Source of the DNA: Gossypium raimondii
Taxonomy: Eukaryota > Streptophyta > Magnoliopsida > Malvales > Malvaceae
Direction of reading: 5' to 3'
DNA length: 64,000 nucleotides
NCBI RefSeq assembly: GCF_025698545.1
Contig: NC_068569.1
Span: 7,502,001-7,566,000, forward strand
In this document: positions 11,892 through 25,030 of the stretch, piece by piece
How the letters are laid out: every line of letters starts with the position of its first letter
How positions within the stretch are numbered: the stretch's first letter is position 1
Program-made: the position numbers and the translations under genes
Notes under the pieces: model-generated
The model's database searches: none
The model's input: only the letters and a program-made list of their open reading frames with translations
What the model was told of the DNA's origin: nothing

Positions 11892-13223
11892 TTAAGGGAG
11901 GCTTACGGGTACTTTAGCTGGAGTGATGTTACAAGAAACTGAAGAAAGAGAATTGGAAGAGTTGCTGTTGTTGTTGTTGATGTTGTTGCACCTCCTTGAG
12001 ATTTGAAGCAGTGACTGGGAAAAGTTCAAGGGTTTTAAGGGCGGCCTGGAGATCATGGAGTAGCATGGTAATGACGATAAAGGTAGTCCCACATCAACCA
12101 TCATCAACCAATCGCTGCCATACATTCTCATTATGGCCTTGTTCTTGTCCACGTTTTCTGGGATATCAATATTCCACGTATAGTTCGTCACTTGCTTTCC
12201 TCCTTCATCATGAATCCCTGCCTGCAACAAAAATAAAAGCTGAAAACTCAGCCGTTTTGGCCATACCAAATATTAATAAGCACCGGAGAAGAGAGTCAAG
12301 AAACAAAGGGGACCAGACCAGTTATATTTATTGAAATAAGAGTTCATTTTAAAATATATATATACATAAATTGGTCATTCAAAACAAGTACATGCGTGTA
12401 TATATATATAATATAGAACCTCGTGTGGAGATATATCTGAACTTTGGATATTAATATTTCTGCCTGTTAAATGAACCCTAAGTTTAATCTTTTAAAGTTT
12501 AATTGCAAGATCTTTCTTCAGTTACTAATTTCATATCTTCCTGCATGAAACAGTATAGTTCTCATTAGTTTCATTTTATAGTAGTAAAATACATTTTAAA
12601 AACTTAGTATTGTCGGAGATTCGCTTATCGTATAAAATGAAAGGACGACCAAACTAATAAGACAATATTCTTCATGGACAATTCTGAAGATGAAAAGCAG
12701 CTATATACGACAGTTAACTATTCCAAAAATTTGAAAGATGGTTTTCATAGGAAAAAATGTACTATTGCTTTGTTCGATCTCCTAATTTAACCAATATTGG
12801 AAACAAAATAAAATATTAAAATAAATATTCTATTTTTTTCATGTTATTCTCCTTTTTTTTTACCTGAAGAAAAAGATTGGCGGAGGCAGGGTTATAACAA
12901 GAAAGATGTTGAAAAGCAGGAGAGGCGGGAGAGTCTAAGTAGTGAAGAAAATGGGGGTTATGTTGAAGTTGATGATAAAGCTGCTGTTGTTGTTGAAGTT
13001 GCTTGGTAAGTTTCTTTCGAAGCCTCAGTCTTTCTCTTGCCTTATGGTTTTGAAACCAATAAAAAACATTCTTGCCTTCAATCTTGCCATACAAAGAGAG
13101 CTGAGAAGTGATTTGTTGGATTTGGTTGGCATTTGGGGTTCTAATCCCACTCCTATACATCTCTTCTAACATCATAAGTTGTTGGGTTGTTGGACACCAC
13201 CTAGAAGATCCTGCTGGAGCCAT
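11892..13223 (-). CDS. WOX3: WOX3-like homeobox gene, copy 2 (open frame, WUS box lost)
   Basis: Second copy of the WUS-clade gene. Exon 1 is 12864-13223 (360 bp) and exon 2 is 11892-12221 (330 bp); both are in phase 0 and give 229 residues without a stop. The homeodomain equals that of copy 1. In exon 2 a 1-bp loss (GGGG to GGG, near 12039) and a 2-bp loss (near 11991) cancel each other, but the residues between are out of frame: the WUS-box segment TLELFPV reads PLNFSQS here. The WUS box mediates repression and recruits co-repressors in this family, so as written the product would lack that function. Both indels lie in short repeats, so a consensus error is as likely as a real allele. Confidence 0.75.
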
Positions 13224-14305
13224 TATAGAGACAAAACAAGAACCTATCCTCCCAAATCTGTCTTTTCTTTTCCCCTCTATTAGAGAGTTTTGTGGTTTGA
13301 GAAAAAGGGTTCTCAAAAAACATGTATAAATAGACAAAGATGCAAAGAGAAGGGAGTGACAAGCAGTGCACACACAATATTAGAGAATTAAAGTAAGACA
13401 GACAGTAAGGATCCATGGAGAGAGAGGGAGAGAAGGAGACAGGAAAAGAAAGAGCGGTTAATAGAGTGGCAAAAGTACAAGCGCAGGATGTCATGCTGAT
13501 GTTTCCCTGCTAGGGGCATTCAAGTGTTGGTTGGTTTTCAATATAATGCACAGCTGAGCTTAAACACTAAGAAAATCTTAAAAATAGTGTAATTAAATGC
13601 AGAATTTATAAATAAATTTTGATAAATTTATTTAAACATTAATTATAATATTTTATGGTTTTTTTAATTATTAATGATGCATTATATTAACTCTAAATCA
13701 AATATTATTTTTAACTAAATTAGATCACGAATGTATCATCGTATTTATTGTTATGGTCAAAATAATAAACAAAAACAAAAAACCATAAAATAGCATTTAC
13801 AATGCGAGAGAAACTTCAATGATTATGCCGATATACTATTATTCATAATGATGAAGTAGGCACACCTTAGCGTTGCAAAACTTTTAATGATTTTGGTCGG
13901 AGACAACACAATACCATCAAATAAACTTCAATATAGATCCACTGAATTAAGCAACTGCCTTTGCTTACATGAGCTACTTCGACCCACCATAATTGCAGCC
14001 TGCAAGTGCTGCGGCTATTGCCTACATATTTTGTAGCATTCTTTTCTTTATAATAACCCATTCTAAAATTTTCGAATTCAAGTTTAATATTATAATTATG
14101 AAATTCGTTTCAATGGCCATAGTTGATATTGTTGGAAGAAAAGTTGTTCACACGTGCAAAAAGTTGCTAAATTTAGAGGTTTTGATAGAGGAAACTGGGT
14201 AGAATTTTTGCAAAGTAAGTACCACGTAGATTTATTGGTTTTTCTTTTTCTTATCTCAGTGATGAGAGGATATTTATAGGGGAAGAGAAATTGGGCGTGG
14301 GTTTT

Positions 14306-14724
14306 GTACCTAATGCGTAGGTGTCATAATAGGATGACAGCTATTAAAATCAACGTGAAAGGATTGGATGAGGTATTTTTATAATTGTGATGAATAGATA
14401 AATGTTATAAGAGATTATTCATATTATTCTCTAAATTGTAGGTCTACTAGCTTAGATGAAACTATGAATGAAATTATGATGAGGTTGTGCATCAACCAAC
14501 TATTCTAGCAAAGAGGTCTAAGAAAGTAACAGAACTTAAATCTCTGATATAAAAGGTTCATCTAAGCTACGACATTGAAATAGGTATAGATATAAATATT
14601 GATAGACATTACTTAGTATATAAAGAAAGCAAAAAAAAAGACCAAAATTGATTTTATTTTCTAACAATTTTAAAAACTTTCTCAAGGCACTGATGCATCT
14701 AAAAATATTAAACCATGTTGACAG

Positions 14725-14755
<31 letters not shown>

Positions 14756-16457
14756 CCCTTTGGCCTTTTCCCAACCGTCCATTCTAGTAATAATAAAACA
14801 AAAATAAATTCTAGCATTGAAATACATATATAAAGTATACTAGGAGTAGCAACTTATACACGGCTGCAATGAATATAGTGTTCACTTTGATTAATTATGT
14901 CCATAGAGCTTCCTTCGTACCTAGATTAGGGACATCATAGTTAATACACGTACTCTTTGATTTATTTATATTTATTCTTCTATTTCAATATGTGGGCTAT
15001 CCATATAAAAACATGTCTTACAAGTAGGGTATCCCTTATTAAAATTGACGTCATCAGAATTTTAAACAATATTATACTGTACATTTAGCAGAAAAAACAC
15101 AAAAAGATATAGTATATTTGAATTGCTTGATTATGGCCCACATATTAGTGAAAATTATTAGGTAAAAAATTATATAAAAATCAAATGAGAATTTAATTAA
15201 TGATAATAATATTTTATTACAAAAGGATCATAGTTTCATCGTTTGTAATTCTCCCAAATCTGTTAGATATGGTTTAGCAATAGCATTTTGAGGCAGACTG
15301 TCAATTTTTCCACCCCTCTCACCTCACTGGAATTTAATTTACTCCATTATTAAAACATGGAGAACTAAGGTATCTAATATGTCTAAATCAGACTGCTCCA
15401 AGAAAATATATGTCTGAATCAGCAGCAACAATTAGAAATAAAGGAAAAGCCTCTTCAAGTTTTCGCCTATCTTATCATCATCATCATCATCATTTTTCTC
15501 TTGATCGACTACTAGGGTGACATAAAAACCTTTTTTTGTCATAATCAATATAATTTTTTTTTGGATTTACATGTATTATATTTATACATTTTTATGTTAA
15601 GAATATATAATTTATATATAATATATTTAATATATTTGTATCTATATATAATATATAATATATTTTTATCAAAATAATATAAATTTATTAAGAAACTAAA
15701 ATTAGACTATAAATATATATTGATAAATTAAAAATTAGACTATAAATAAAAACTTGTAACTAATATCTATTCCTTAATAGACTTGCAAGATGCGAATGAT
15801 TAATCAATGAGTTTATTCTAGTGAATATTTTGGAAAAAAACTAAATATATATATGTATTAAGAATATTTAAAAATATTCTAAAACAATAATATCAAAACA
15901 TGCTGGTAAAAATATATACGAATAAAAAAACGATGCATCCAACAATATAATACTAACGACCTTAATAATAATATCTATATCTGTAAAAAGAAATCACTAT
16001 AATCTAAAATTCTAAATGAAGTCCAAATTAAAACGATTGTTTGGTTGTCATGTGAAAGCATGGCTACATTAAACGAAATCGAAGCCTAATTAAATGGAAA
16101 AGGCAGAAAAGAAAAGACGACGTGGTCTCTGTCATTACTCATTCGTTCATTCTTTAATTTTATGGTTAGTAGTGGAGCTTAGCAGAGACTGGGTTCATGG
16201 TATATTTTTAATTTAAAATTTTATAATTTATAAAATTTTAAATTAATAACGATAAAATTACACTTTAATCTTTTAAAATGATATAAATTTGATTTAACCA
16301 TTTCAAAATTAGAAAGATATAAACTATTAAAATGATAAAATTTCATTTTTATTATCATAAAAATATACAATTTAAATTCGAAAAAAAAAATTTCTAATTC
16401 CGAACAGATGCTTTCAGTGCTTAATTATTTGGTCGGACCAATAGTAACTCTCACAAT
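14306..16457. other. AT-rich intergenic spacer
   Basis: No supported gene. An (AT)n microsatellite lies at about 14726-14750 and a (TCA)n run near 15476-15494. Parts are more than 75% A+T, for example 15540-15760. Confidence 0.6.
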
Positions 16458-16712
16458 CAAATTTGACCATCTTACCATTAAAGGCCTATTTCCAACTTTA
16501 TTTACGAAAATAGGCCAATTTTTTCATTATTTATCGGAAACGGCCGATTTTAGCAAAAGGCGTCCACGTAGGAGCTTTTTGGAGGAAATTTCAGCAAAAC
16601 ACGTCCTTGGAGGAGCGATTTTGCCATGTCAGCACAAAACGAGCCCACATGGACGCGTTTTGCTGACGTGGCAAAATCGCTCCCCCAGTGACGCCTTTTA
16701 ACCCGTGTTTTT
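16458..16712 (+). repeat. Left terminal inverted repeat of the MULE
   Basis: Reading inward from AAATTTGACCATC, this matches the reverse complement of 25300-25541: shared TTTATTTACG.AAATAGG, CAATTTTTTCATTATTTA and GGAGCGATTTTGCCATGTCA. It contains its own hairpin: GGAGCGATTTTGCCATGTCA and its near-complement flank a 30-nt loop at about 16611-16682, so each TIR can fold by itself. Confidence 0.82.
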
Positions 16713-17090
16713 TTCCCCAACGGCTATTTGATTTTTGACCGATGGGGGGTTCAACGGTAAAAAAAAAAAAAAAAAAAACTCTATAAAACCCCCTCCTATT
16801 TTTTTCACACATTATTTCTTCAAATTTCTCAAAGCTCACTCTAATTTTGGCAAAAAAGCTCTCTTTAATATTTTTTTTCCTGAATTAGTATTTTTTATAA
16901 TTTCAAAAATATTTGATCGTGTTAGCAATGGCCTAGGAATTAATTCGTCTCGATCATAAACATATCTCCGTCGAACAAATGAGAATGGTAAGGGTTAATT
17001 TTAATTTTTCAATATTATTTAATATTTTTTCATTTATGTAATTTTAATTCATTTTTATTTTATATTTTTTTATAACAGTTTGTAGATCGG

Positions 17091-18976
17091 GTGTTCCAAT
17101 GCTATATTCGTAATATGTCTGGTCCTCCATCACCGTTGATAGAGAATTACTTGCGGGAAGCGAGTTTTTGGCATGTGGCCACTATAGGCCGGGGGTGCAA
17201 GTTGAACCCGAAACTCATCAGCACGTTGATAGAGAGGTGGAGACTCGAGACACACACATTTCATCTTTCATGCGGAGAGTGTATCATCATTTTGGAGGAC
17301 GTGCAATTACAATTGGGATTGCCGGTGGATAGGTCTGCACTCACCGGGTCCGTTCAATCTGCTGATTGGGGAGCCGTATGTTACGATCTTTTAGGTGTGA
17401 TTCTGGATAATATTTACGGAGGTTAGATCGAGATGGGCTGGTTATGAGACACATTCCCGGAGCCAGGGAATGATTCGACTGAAGTAGAAAGAATACGATA
17501 TGCTCGGGCATACATTCTTGAGATGATTTGAGGTTATCTGATGTCAGACTTGTCACCAAACCTCGTACATCTGAGGTGGCTGCTAAAACTCGTTGATTTT
17601 AGAGCAACTGGAGAACTTAGTTGGGGCCTGCCGTGTTGGCAACATTGTACCGGGAGATGTGTAAGGCGGCGCCACCAACTAAAGCCAAAATCGGAGGTTG
17701 CCTATCACTACTACAATCATGAGCTCAGTTTCGCTTTCCATTTTTACGTCATCGAGTAGACCACCCATATGCATTCCCACTCATAACAAGGTAAAATTTA
17801 TATTAGGTTTTACAAGTATTACATAGATTTAAAATATAATTGTATGCTAAAATTTTATTTAATTAAGTGGAACCATTCAGCGAGTTATGTTGAAATACCT
17901 ACCACTTTTGAAGATATACGATTTCTATTAGACCAACGGTTGGAAGCGCAAGTAAGTATTAAATAAAATATATACATAAAATAGTCGTTTCATATTTAGT
18001 ATTTAGTATTATGTATATAACTAATATTTTTATCATGTTCATATATTTTTAATGGACACCAGACGAGGATCCAAAAATTTGAGCAGTAATTCTGGATAAA
18101 TTCTTTCAAAATCCGAACATTTGGCATGTGAATGTCTCATTGGTCAACTATACTACCGTGGAGATGCACCAGACGGATAGATTGTTACGGTAATTTAGAT
18201 TTCAACAATCGGTTTTCGTAGCACCTAAGCTGCTCGATAATGAGCACAAAATTGACTTACAATAATCGAATACGAATTGACCAGTATTCTGATTAGAATA
18301 CTCGAAATGTGAGAAAATCGGTATAATCATATACCTACTCGGGAATCGATCATCGTCGTGCGTGCCAGATTACATGCCATGGCTTAGGATCCATGGCAAG
18401 CCATATTAACTGTTGGAAGAGCAGAAGCTTCGGCAAATTCGTGTCGAAATGGAATGACAGGGCTCTTTAAATCTAATGAGAAGGGATGACGGCACGAGCC
18501 CATCAACAAAGCCCACACAATCACTGCGTCTAACGCCTCAACCGACGACACCCACATCACAGCCTCTTAAGATTATGCCAGGTGCGTATCCTAGCCCTTA
18601 TATGTATCATAACCCTTATATGTTTCCTTTTCTTAGTCCTATGCTAGGTAGGATTGCATGGCCCGGTGCATCTCCTTTCCAGATAACTCTGACTGAACCG
18701 ACGATATATAGGCTGCCGTCGCAGGAGGGATCGCACAAGGCGCCATCGGGGAGCTATTTTTATTACCAATCCCCACCACCTTATGGGATTCAAACATCTC
18801 CGTCGTGTGTGATGCAAACACCTCTGTATTCTTTATTCTATCAATGTGTGTCATCCTCCCAACACTCACAACCACAACCCTCGTCAGAGCAACCACAAAC
18901 CTTGCCGGAAGCTGAACCAATGAGGAATCCAGCGCGTAACCGTCGACGACCTCCATGTGGCACTAATTCCAACTAG
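17091..18976 (+). pseudogene. MULE-borne plant mobile domain (PMD, MAIN/PP7-long-form type) pseudogene
   Basis: The first segment, 17091-17426, has the PMD signature: ERWRLETHTFHLSCGEC, then ILEDVQLQLGLPVD and GAVCYDLLG. A TAG at about 17424 interrupts the expected continuation, which resumes as IEMGWL, RIRYARAYILEM and LVHLRWLLKLVDFRA with further stops near 17444 and 17528. A later exon-like block (about 17872-17950, WNHSASYVEIPTTFEDIR) is bounded by a GTAAG donor. The 3' part, 18476-18976, encodes a Pro/Ser/Tyr-rich tail. PMD proteins are known as host factors (MAIN, MAIL) and as passengers of transposons; this copy is the transposon type. Several in-frame stops make it non-functional. Confidence 0.78.
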
Positions 18977-19284
18977 CACCAACATTGATTTTTTAAAATA
19001 TATTTGTACAAACTATTTTTATATTGTTTCATTTAATAAAATAAAAGTTATTTTAAATATTTTAATAGTAATTTATTTTTATATTTTTAAAATATTTGTA
19101 CAAACTATTTTTATATTGTTTCATTTAATAAAATAAAATTTATTTTTAATATTTTGATAGTAATTTATTTTTATATTTTTAATAAAATAGAAGTTCTTTT
19201 GAATAAGGCAATATTTTTAATATTTTTTTTAATTTTTAATAAAATAGAAATAACGCAACATAGTTTTTTTATAGCAACTATCAA

Positions 19285-22200
19285 CTATTTTAATTTGGAC
19301 ATGATCGAATTGTATGACCTGGGTTCCTACACTATCCGCACAACTTTAGTTGGTTCGTTATTTCCCGAATATCCATATTGTTACGTATTCTACTCGAGCA
19401 AGGTCAACCTTTTGGTTTGCGACGCAATTCTCTATCTAGTAACAACTTAAACGGAGAAAACAATACAGACTGCCACTTACGTTCATATAGGACCGATGGA
19501 AATACGTATTTCCACACATTTTACATGTATTTATTTTGTACACTTCGTCGACATATCTCATGGGATCCAAACGGAGATTCTGACAAGCTGCAACCGCATG
19601 AGCGCATGGATAACGAAGTGCGTCAAACGTCCCACAGTCGCAAGTCTTATTTCTCAAGTGTACACGATATTACCCGCCTGTAATACCTTGGTTTGGTCTA
19701 TCAAACTCCGTCACAGGAAACCATAAGTTGTCGCGATCGTAACACACTGTGTGTGTAACAGCCTGATTTTGGGGCTAGATGGAACAGTGATTTCGGGACC
19801 ACAAATTCGACAAGAAAAAAATTTATTTTAAAATTATGACATGGGTTGCATTATGATAGGTATGTTGCATGAAAATACTGATATGGTAAAATAAGAAAAT
19901 ATAGTGATAAAATGGGTAATTGAGTTATGTCAACATTGGAAAGTATATTTATGACATATTAATCCAAGAAAGGATTAAATTGCAAAAGTGAGAAAAGTTT
20001 TGTTGCCCAAGAGTAAATACTCAAAACTTGAGGGGTTAAAGTGTAAATATGAAAAAGTTGAAGGACCAATAGTGTAAATATTTTAAGGAAGAATAATCTA
20101 GAAACTAAGAAAAATGGATGGATTAGGACCAAATTGAAAAAGGTGAAGAAGTTTGAGGGGCTAAATCACAATTTTACCAAATTAAGTGATGACTCAAGGA
20201 CGGAATTTTAAAAGATCATAAAGGGCAAAATGGTCAATTAGAAGAGAGAGAAATCTAGAAGATAATGATGATGTTGGAGATATTTTAGATTAATAAATAA
20301 ATAAATATTAGTTTATTAATATTTTAATTTGATTTTTTTAATGATATTATTTTATTGTTATTAATTTATTTAGTATATATATATATGTGGAAAGAAGGAT
20401 GAAAAGTATCCATCCATTCTCACCATTTTTGCATGCATTAACGTGAGAAGAAGAGGGGAAGAAAGAAAGCTTTGCTTTCTTTACAATTTGGTCCTTTCAC
20501 CAAAAATCCACCATTTTCACTTAGAAATCAAAAGAATTTCCATATCCATCAAGAGAGAAAGATGGCAAGGAGACTATGGGGAGCTAGAATATCAAGTTAG
20601 ATTCAAGAAATAGAAGCTGGAGGAGGGAGAAAATCAAGTTAAATATTGAAATCAATGGCATAAGGTAAGAACATCAAGATTTTTATATACTTTTGAGTTT
20701 GATATTATTGAAAAAGTAGGAAATTAATGTTAAGGTAAAGTTTCATTATATAAGGTTCTATATTCTTGTTATGTTAGTAAAGGGAAATAAGAGAAAGTGA
20801 TGAATATATTGAAGAGAAAGGAAAGGAAAGTGTTATAAATTTAGTTATCAACATTTTACACTAAAATAGTTTTGAAACAGCAGCAGTAGTCTGACTTTGA
20901 AAATCTACCAAAAATCATATGAATTGAATTAGAGGATGAAAAAATATGAAATTAAATCTTATTGAGTCTAGTTTCTCATAAAAGAAACGGTGTAAGCAAT
21001 GGAATTGTAAATTATGAGATATAATAGGTTTTGTGAGATAAGGTCAGAATGATTTCGGGTTCCCTGTCTGACTTTGGAAAATAAAAAAATTGGAGAAAAT
21101 AATTAGTGGCTTAAATTTATATGTTTAAATCCTTACTGAGTCTATTTTAATATAAATAAACGGTAACATCATCCGAATCCCGCATACGATGAGATAATTA
21201 ATTTTAGTGAAGAAGGGTCGAAACTGTCAGACAACAGAACAGGGATGACTTTAAAGAATAAACTGTACTTATTGGCTAAACTAAAATTCTTAAAATTTTA
21301 TGGTAAGAAGATATGTGAGTCTAGTTTCATATAAAATTAACGGATCTCAATTTGGAGTTCTGTAGCTCAAGATATAAATAATTTAGTGACTATGACTCAA
21401 GTGGACAGCTTTGAACGAATATAAATAAATGTGAAATTATAGATAATGTTACATATAAGCATGTTATATATATTAAGGATGTGGAATGGAGAGGAGGAGG
21501 AGGAAAATAAGTGTATGGATATTCTGCTAGCATGGGTTTGCATTATAAATGGTTAATTTGCATGATTTGGGCTCTGGGACTGAATTGAATAAAAGTAAAA
21601 CTTTAGGGGTAATTTTGGAAAAATGTCAAAAATGACCAAATTGCATGAAATGAGTTATTTTATTAGATGAAAAATTAATTTTAGATCAAGATCGGGTAGA
21701 AAATCGAGAAAAATGGAAAATTACTAAAATGCCCTTGTATCTTGGTATTTCGCATATCACCGGTAAGTTTGTATGAACTATATTCTGTATAATTTTAATT
21801 AAAGTGAATGTTATTTTATGATGAATATTATATGGATATGTGTTTTAATATTGAAATTGAATTATTATTGGTAATATGTACAATTATTAGATGCAAGTGA
21901 GATGATTATCTGAAGCTTGATTGTGGTTGGTAGGAAATGTTACATTATTTATGTTGTGAAGAATTATAAAAGCATGTTAATAATTTGAAAGTTTAACAAT
22001 TTATGGAATTTTTATAGTTATTAGATGTTTTGAAATGATTATCGGAAGCTTGTTGGAGATATATCACATTATCCACTGGTTCTATCGGTAATTTTGGATG
22101 ACTTGATTCTGGTTATTATGGCGTGTATAAGTTAATTTGGTTAACGTTAGCTCATTAATGTTTTGATTTTGATTGGTTATAAATATGAACGTTAGGTAAA

Positions 22201-24659
22201 AATGAAATGTCTGAAAATTAATTAGTAAACTCCGGTAATGCCTCGTACCCTATTCCAGTGTCGAAAATGGGTAAGAGGTGTTACAGTGTGCATGGGTTAG
22301 CCCGTGCCTTCGTCTTGTTAATTTCTTGTAATACTTTTGCAACATACATGGCTTCCCTGCATTTGGCCTTTATAACTCGCTACTCGCTTTGGAAATAGTG
22401 CCGCTAAATGAAAATATGTCTCTCGCACAACCGATGTTATTGGCAAATGATGCGTTCCATTTAGAACAAAATTTATGCATTCAACTAGATTTGATGTCAT
22501 ATAGCCATATCATAGGCCACCGTCGTATGCTTGTATCCACTGTTCGACAGGTATGTTACAGAGGTAGTCTGCGCATTGTTCGTTAACTGAACACAAAATC
22601 GCCCACATCTCATGAAAATGATCTTTATTGATCTCGTACCCTACCAATATAAATTGATAGCAAAAATTACATACCACACTTCCATTCAGAATAAATTGAA
22701 TATTACAAGCGAAATTATATTAATAGAGATTAAATACTCATGTCGGTCACTTGTTGTCGTTCAGTGGTAGACCGATATTGCCCGTAGTAGTTGGACGCAA
22801 CGTTCCTTAGACAATACCGATGGTGTGTGAAATCATATAGGCTTCCCTGTCTCTCAATTATGGCTAGTATTTCAGTGCCCCAATTCGATATAACGCATAT
22901 ATCAGGTTGAGGGTAGACATTCTCCTTAACTTAAAAAGAAAGAAATCCAATCATCACCTAACTCCCCCGGTGTTATTGCAAATGCAATTGAAAGGATTCT
23001 CCCACCGCCATCTTTCGCCACAACTGGCAATAGTCGATAGATATATCTACCATACATAAAGGTACCGTCAATTTGTACCAATGGCTTGCAGTATACAAAT
23101 GCGTCACGACATTGCTTAAAGCTCCAGAACAGACATTTGAACACTTGGCATCCACAGAGTAATCGATTGTTGTAATACGCAGGTATCATTTCAAGGTCTG
23201 TTATGTAACCTATGACGTACCTCTCCAGCACTTGATACCACTGCCACACTTCATTATATGAAGCGTCCCACCCACTATACATTTTTTCCAACGTCTTCTG
23301 CTTAACTATCCAAGTCTTACGGTAAGAACGCATGTACCTCAATTGGCTAAGAATATTGACAATTAAGACCTACACTGAAGTACTGAGATATGCCTTCACC
23401 GTTAGTAGTATTAAGCTAGCTAACACATTTGAATCCATATTAGGATGATTTTCTGAAACACCTGTCAATGAAGTACGTTAAATAATGCAACATTACATAA
23501 TAACAGTATTATTCAAAAACCCTAAACACTTAGTGATACTATACCAGTAACACATGTATGTGGACCTTTCTACTTTTTTATCTCCCACAAGCTTGTCTTT
23601 TTCCTAACCGAAGTCATGATTTTCCATGAACATGTACCGTCTTGAACTACACACTTGGCCTCAAACTTCTCGAATTTGGATTTAACCACGTTGTAGTTAA
23701 CCCCGTTCATGATATTATGTTCTTTCAATGCACCAAGAAAATTATCTTTACTGGAAAACTCTTTACCAACTTTCAATTTACCCGAATCCAATGATACGAT
23801 CATGCCTTCTGTGTGGTAGATCTGAAAACTCCAACGTATCATCTGCCGATAGATCGACATTATGCGTGTAGGTTAGAGGCGAGTACGCCCTAAATCGCGG
23901 ATATTCATCATCATCTGTACCCCCTTCAACATCTTCAGGTTCGGTTAGAATAGGCTTCAGTTCAGAAAATAATACAACTTTTGCATCATCAGGGTCGGGC
24001 TCTCGAGGTGGATCCATATTGGACTCGTTATCCAACCCACGATCATCTGCAACGTACGAGGTCCCATTGCCAGTGGACATCGTAAGGAGTACATCATCCT
24101 TTCTTGTGGGCGTTTCATAACGTCCCCAATCAAATGTGAATTGCCAACCATTAGAAGTTGATGTCATTTCCTAATATGTATTTCCAGCATCGAACATCGA
24201 CCCACCGAGGTGCATGTCTCATCCACTAACCGAGTGTCATGCAGGGGTTGTATATTATATACTACTACTAAACACGAGAGCTTCGGTGTTCTGCCTCCCA
24301 CTAACGGAGTGTCGGGTAGGAGTCATGTATTCCTCTCGAACAGCAGTAGATGTTGAAGTCACAAACGCTTCATTTGGTGATAAAATTAGTACATATAACT
24401 CAAGATAGGGTGATCCACTATCGCCTCAAATGAGTCATATGTCACGGGATCAATCGAAGCACAAAATTGATACTTAATTGACGAAACTCTCATTGGCGTC
24501 GTTCCGAAGATTTTACGCCTAATTCTTTTATGAAGCTCTGTCAAATCTATGGTCTGGTTAAAAACAAGTCGTGCTATGTTCTTCGATAAAAAAAACGTCA
24601 TTCTAGGTGTCACGGACCTCACCATCATAGTAAATAACAACACCAATACGTTCACTCAT
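19285..24659 (-). pseudogene. MURA-type Mutator transposase pseudogene, split by a solo LTR
   Basis: On the minus strand the ATG at 24659 opens MSERIGVVIYYDGEVRD and then meets a stop. The N-terminal part continues at 24386-24600, followed by an acidic linker (23778-24167) and the MuDR N-terminal domain (23570-23860, GKEFSSKDNFLGALKEH). The catalytic domain is at 22926-23342, with the Asp-containing VQIDGTFMYGRYIY, and it continues in shifted frames to about 22740. A distal block is at 22318-22500. After the LTR insertion the SWIM zinc finger appears at 19570-19660 (CDCG...YPCAH), then a CCHC knuckle (about 19300-19340) with one stop inside. Frameshifts and at least four stops show long inactivity. 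The order matches plant MURA proteins. Confidence 0.8.
19754..22285 (+). mobile_element. Solo LTR, Gypsy-like, with 5-bp target-site duplication
   Basis: A 2,532-bp segment begins TGTAACAGCCTGATTTTGGG and ends GGTAAGAGGTGTTACA. It is flanked by GTGTG on both sides (19749-19753 and 22286-22290). It starts with TG, ends with CA and encodes no protein, as expected of a solo LTR left by LTR-LTR recombination. It splits the MULE transposase between its distal block and its SWIM finger, so it is younger than the MULE. Parts of its body resemble the reverse complement of the LTR at 32712-35634, indicating one broad family. Confidence 0.88.
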
Positions 24660-24759
24660 CTTCAATTTCTATTCTACTTAGTCTCCTTAATTTTTCTTGC
24701 TATAACTTATGCAACTTGAGAATGAAATTTGGCTCATTTATGGTATAAGGCCAAACAGG

Positions 24760-25030
24760 AAATACTGTAGAAAAATAGCATCCACGTGAGAGTTTTTTTC
24801 ATCAATTTTACTGACAGTCCATCCTGCTTGAAGCATTTTTGACACTATTTATTCAGAACCGTCTTCTCAAAATTATTATTTCAGGAACTACTGTAAAAAA
24901 AAGAGCGTCCACGTGGTAGCTTTTTCCAGTAATTTTGCTGACAGTGCATCCTGCTTGAAGTGTTTTTTACATTATCTTTTCAAAACCGTCTTCTCAAAAT
25001 TATTCTTTTCATAAACTACTGTAGAAAAAA
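24760..25030. repeat. Subterminal direct repeats inside the MULE right end
   Basis: Two copies of a unit of about 125 bp lie in tandem, near 24766-24890 and 24892-25015. Each contains ACTGTAGAAAAA or a variant, then TCCACGTG, TCCTGCTTGAAG and AACCGTCTTCTCAAAATTAT. They sit between the transposase start and the TIR, where many MULEs hold transposase-binding or promoter sequence. Short CCCTAAA-like strings follow (25065-25275). Confidence 0.65.

Larger units (their letters stand above)
8486..14305. repeat. Two-copy direct tandem duplication, about 2.9 kb per unit
   Basis: Copy 1 (8486-11390, 2905 bp) and copy 2 (11391-14305, about 2915 bp) lie head to tail and are nearly identical over the full length. 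Each includes a WOX gene with about 1 kb upstream and 0.5 kb downstream. The junction has a 4-bp microhomology (TTGT). Differences I could find are run-length changes: A runs near 8508, 8816 and 9828; T runs near 9948 and 10748; an AG dinucleotide beside the start codon; GGGG/GGG and CTC/C in exon 2. I saw no clear single-base substitution, which suggests either a very recent duplication or an assembly product. Confidence 0.92.
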
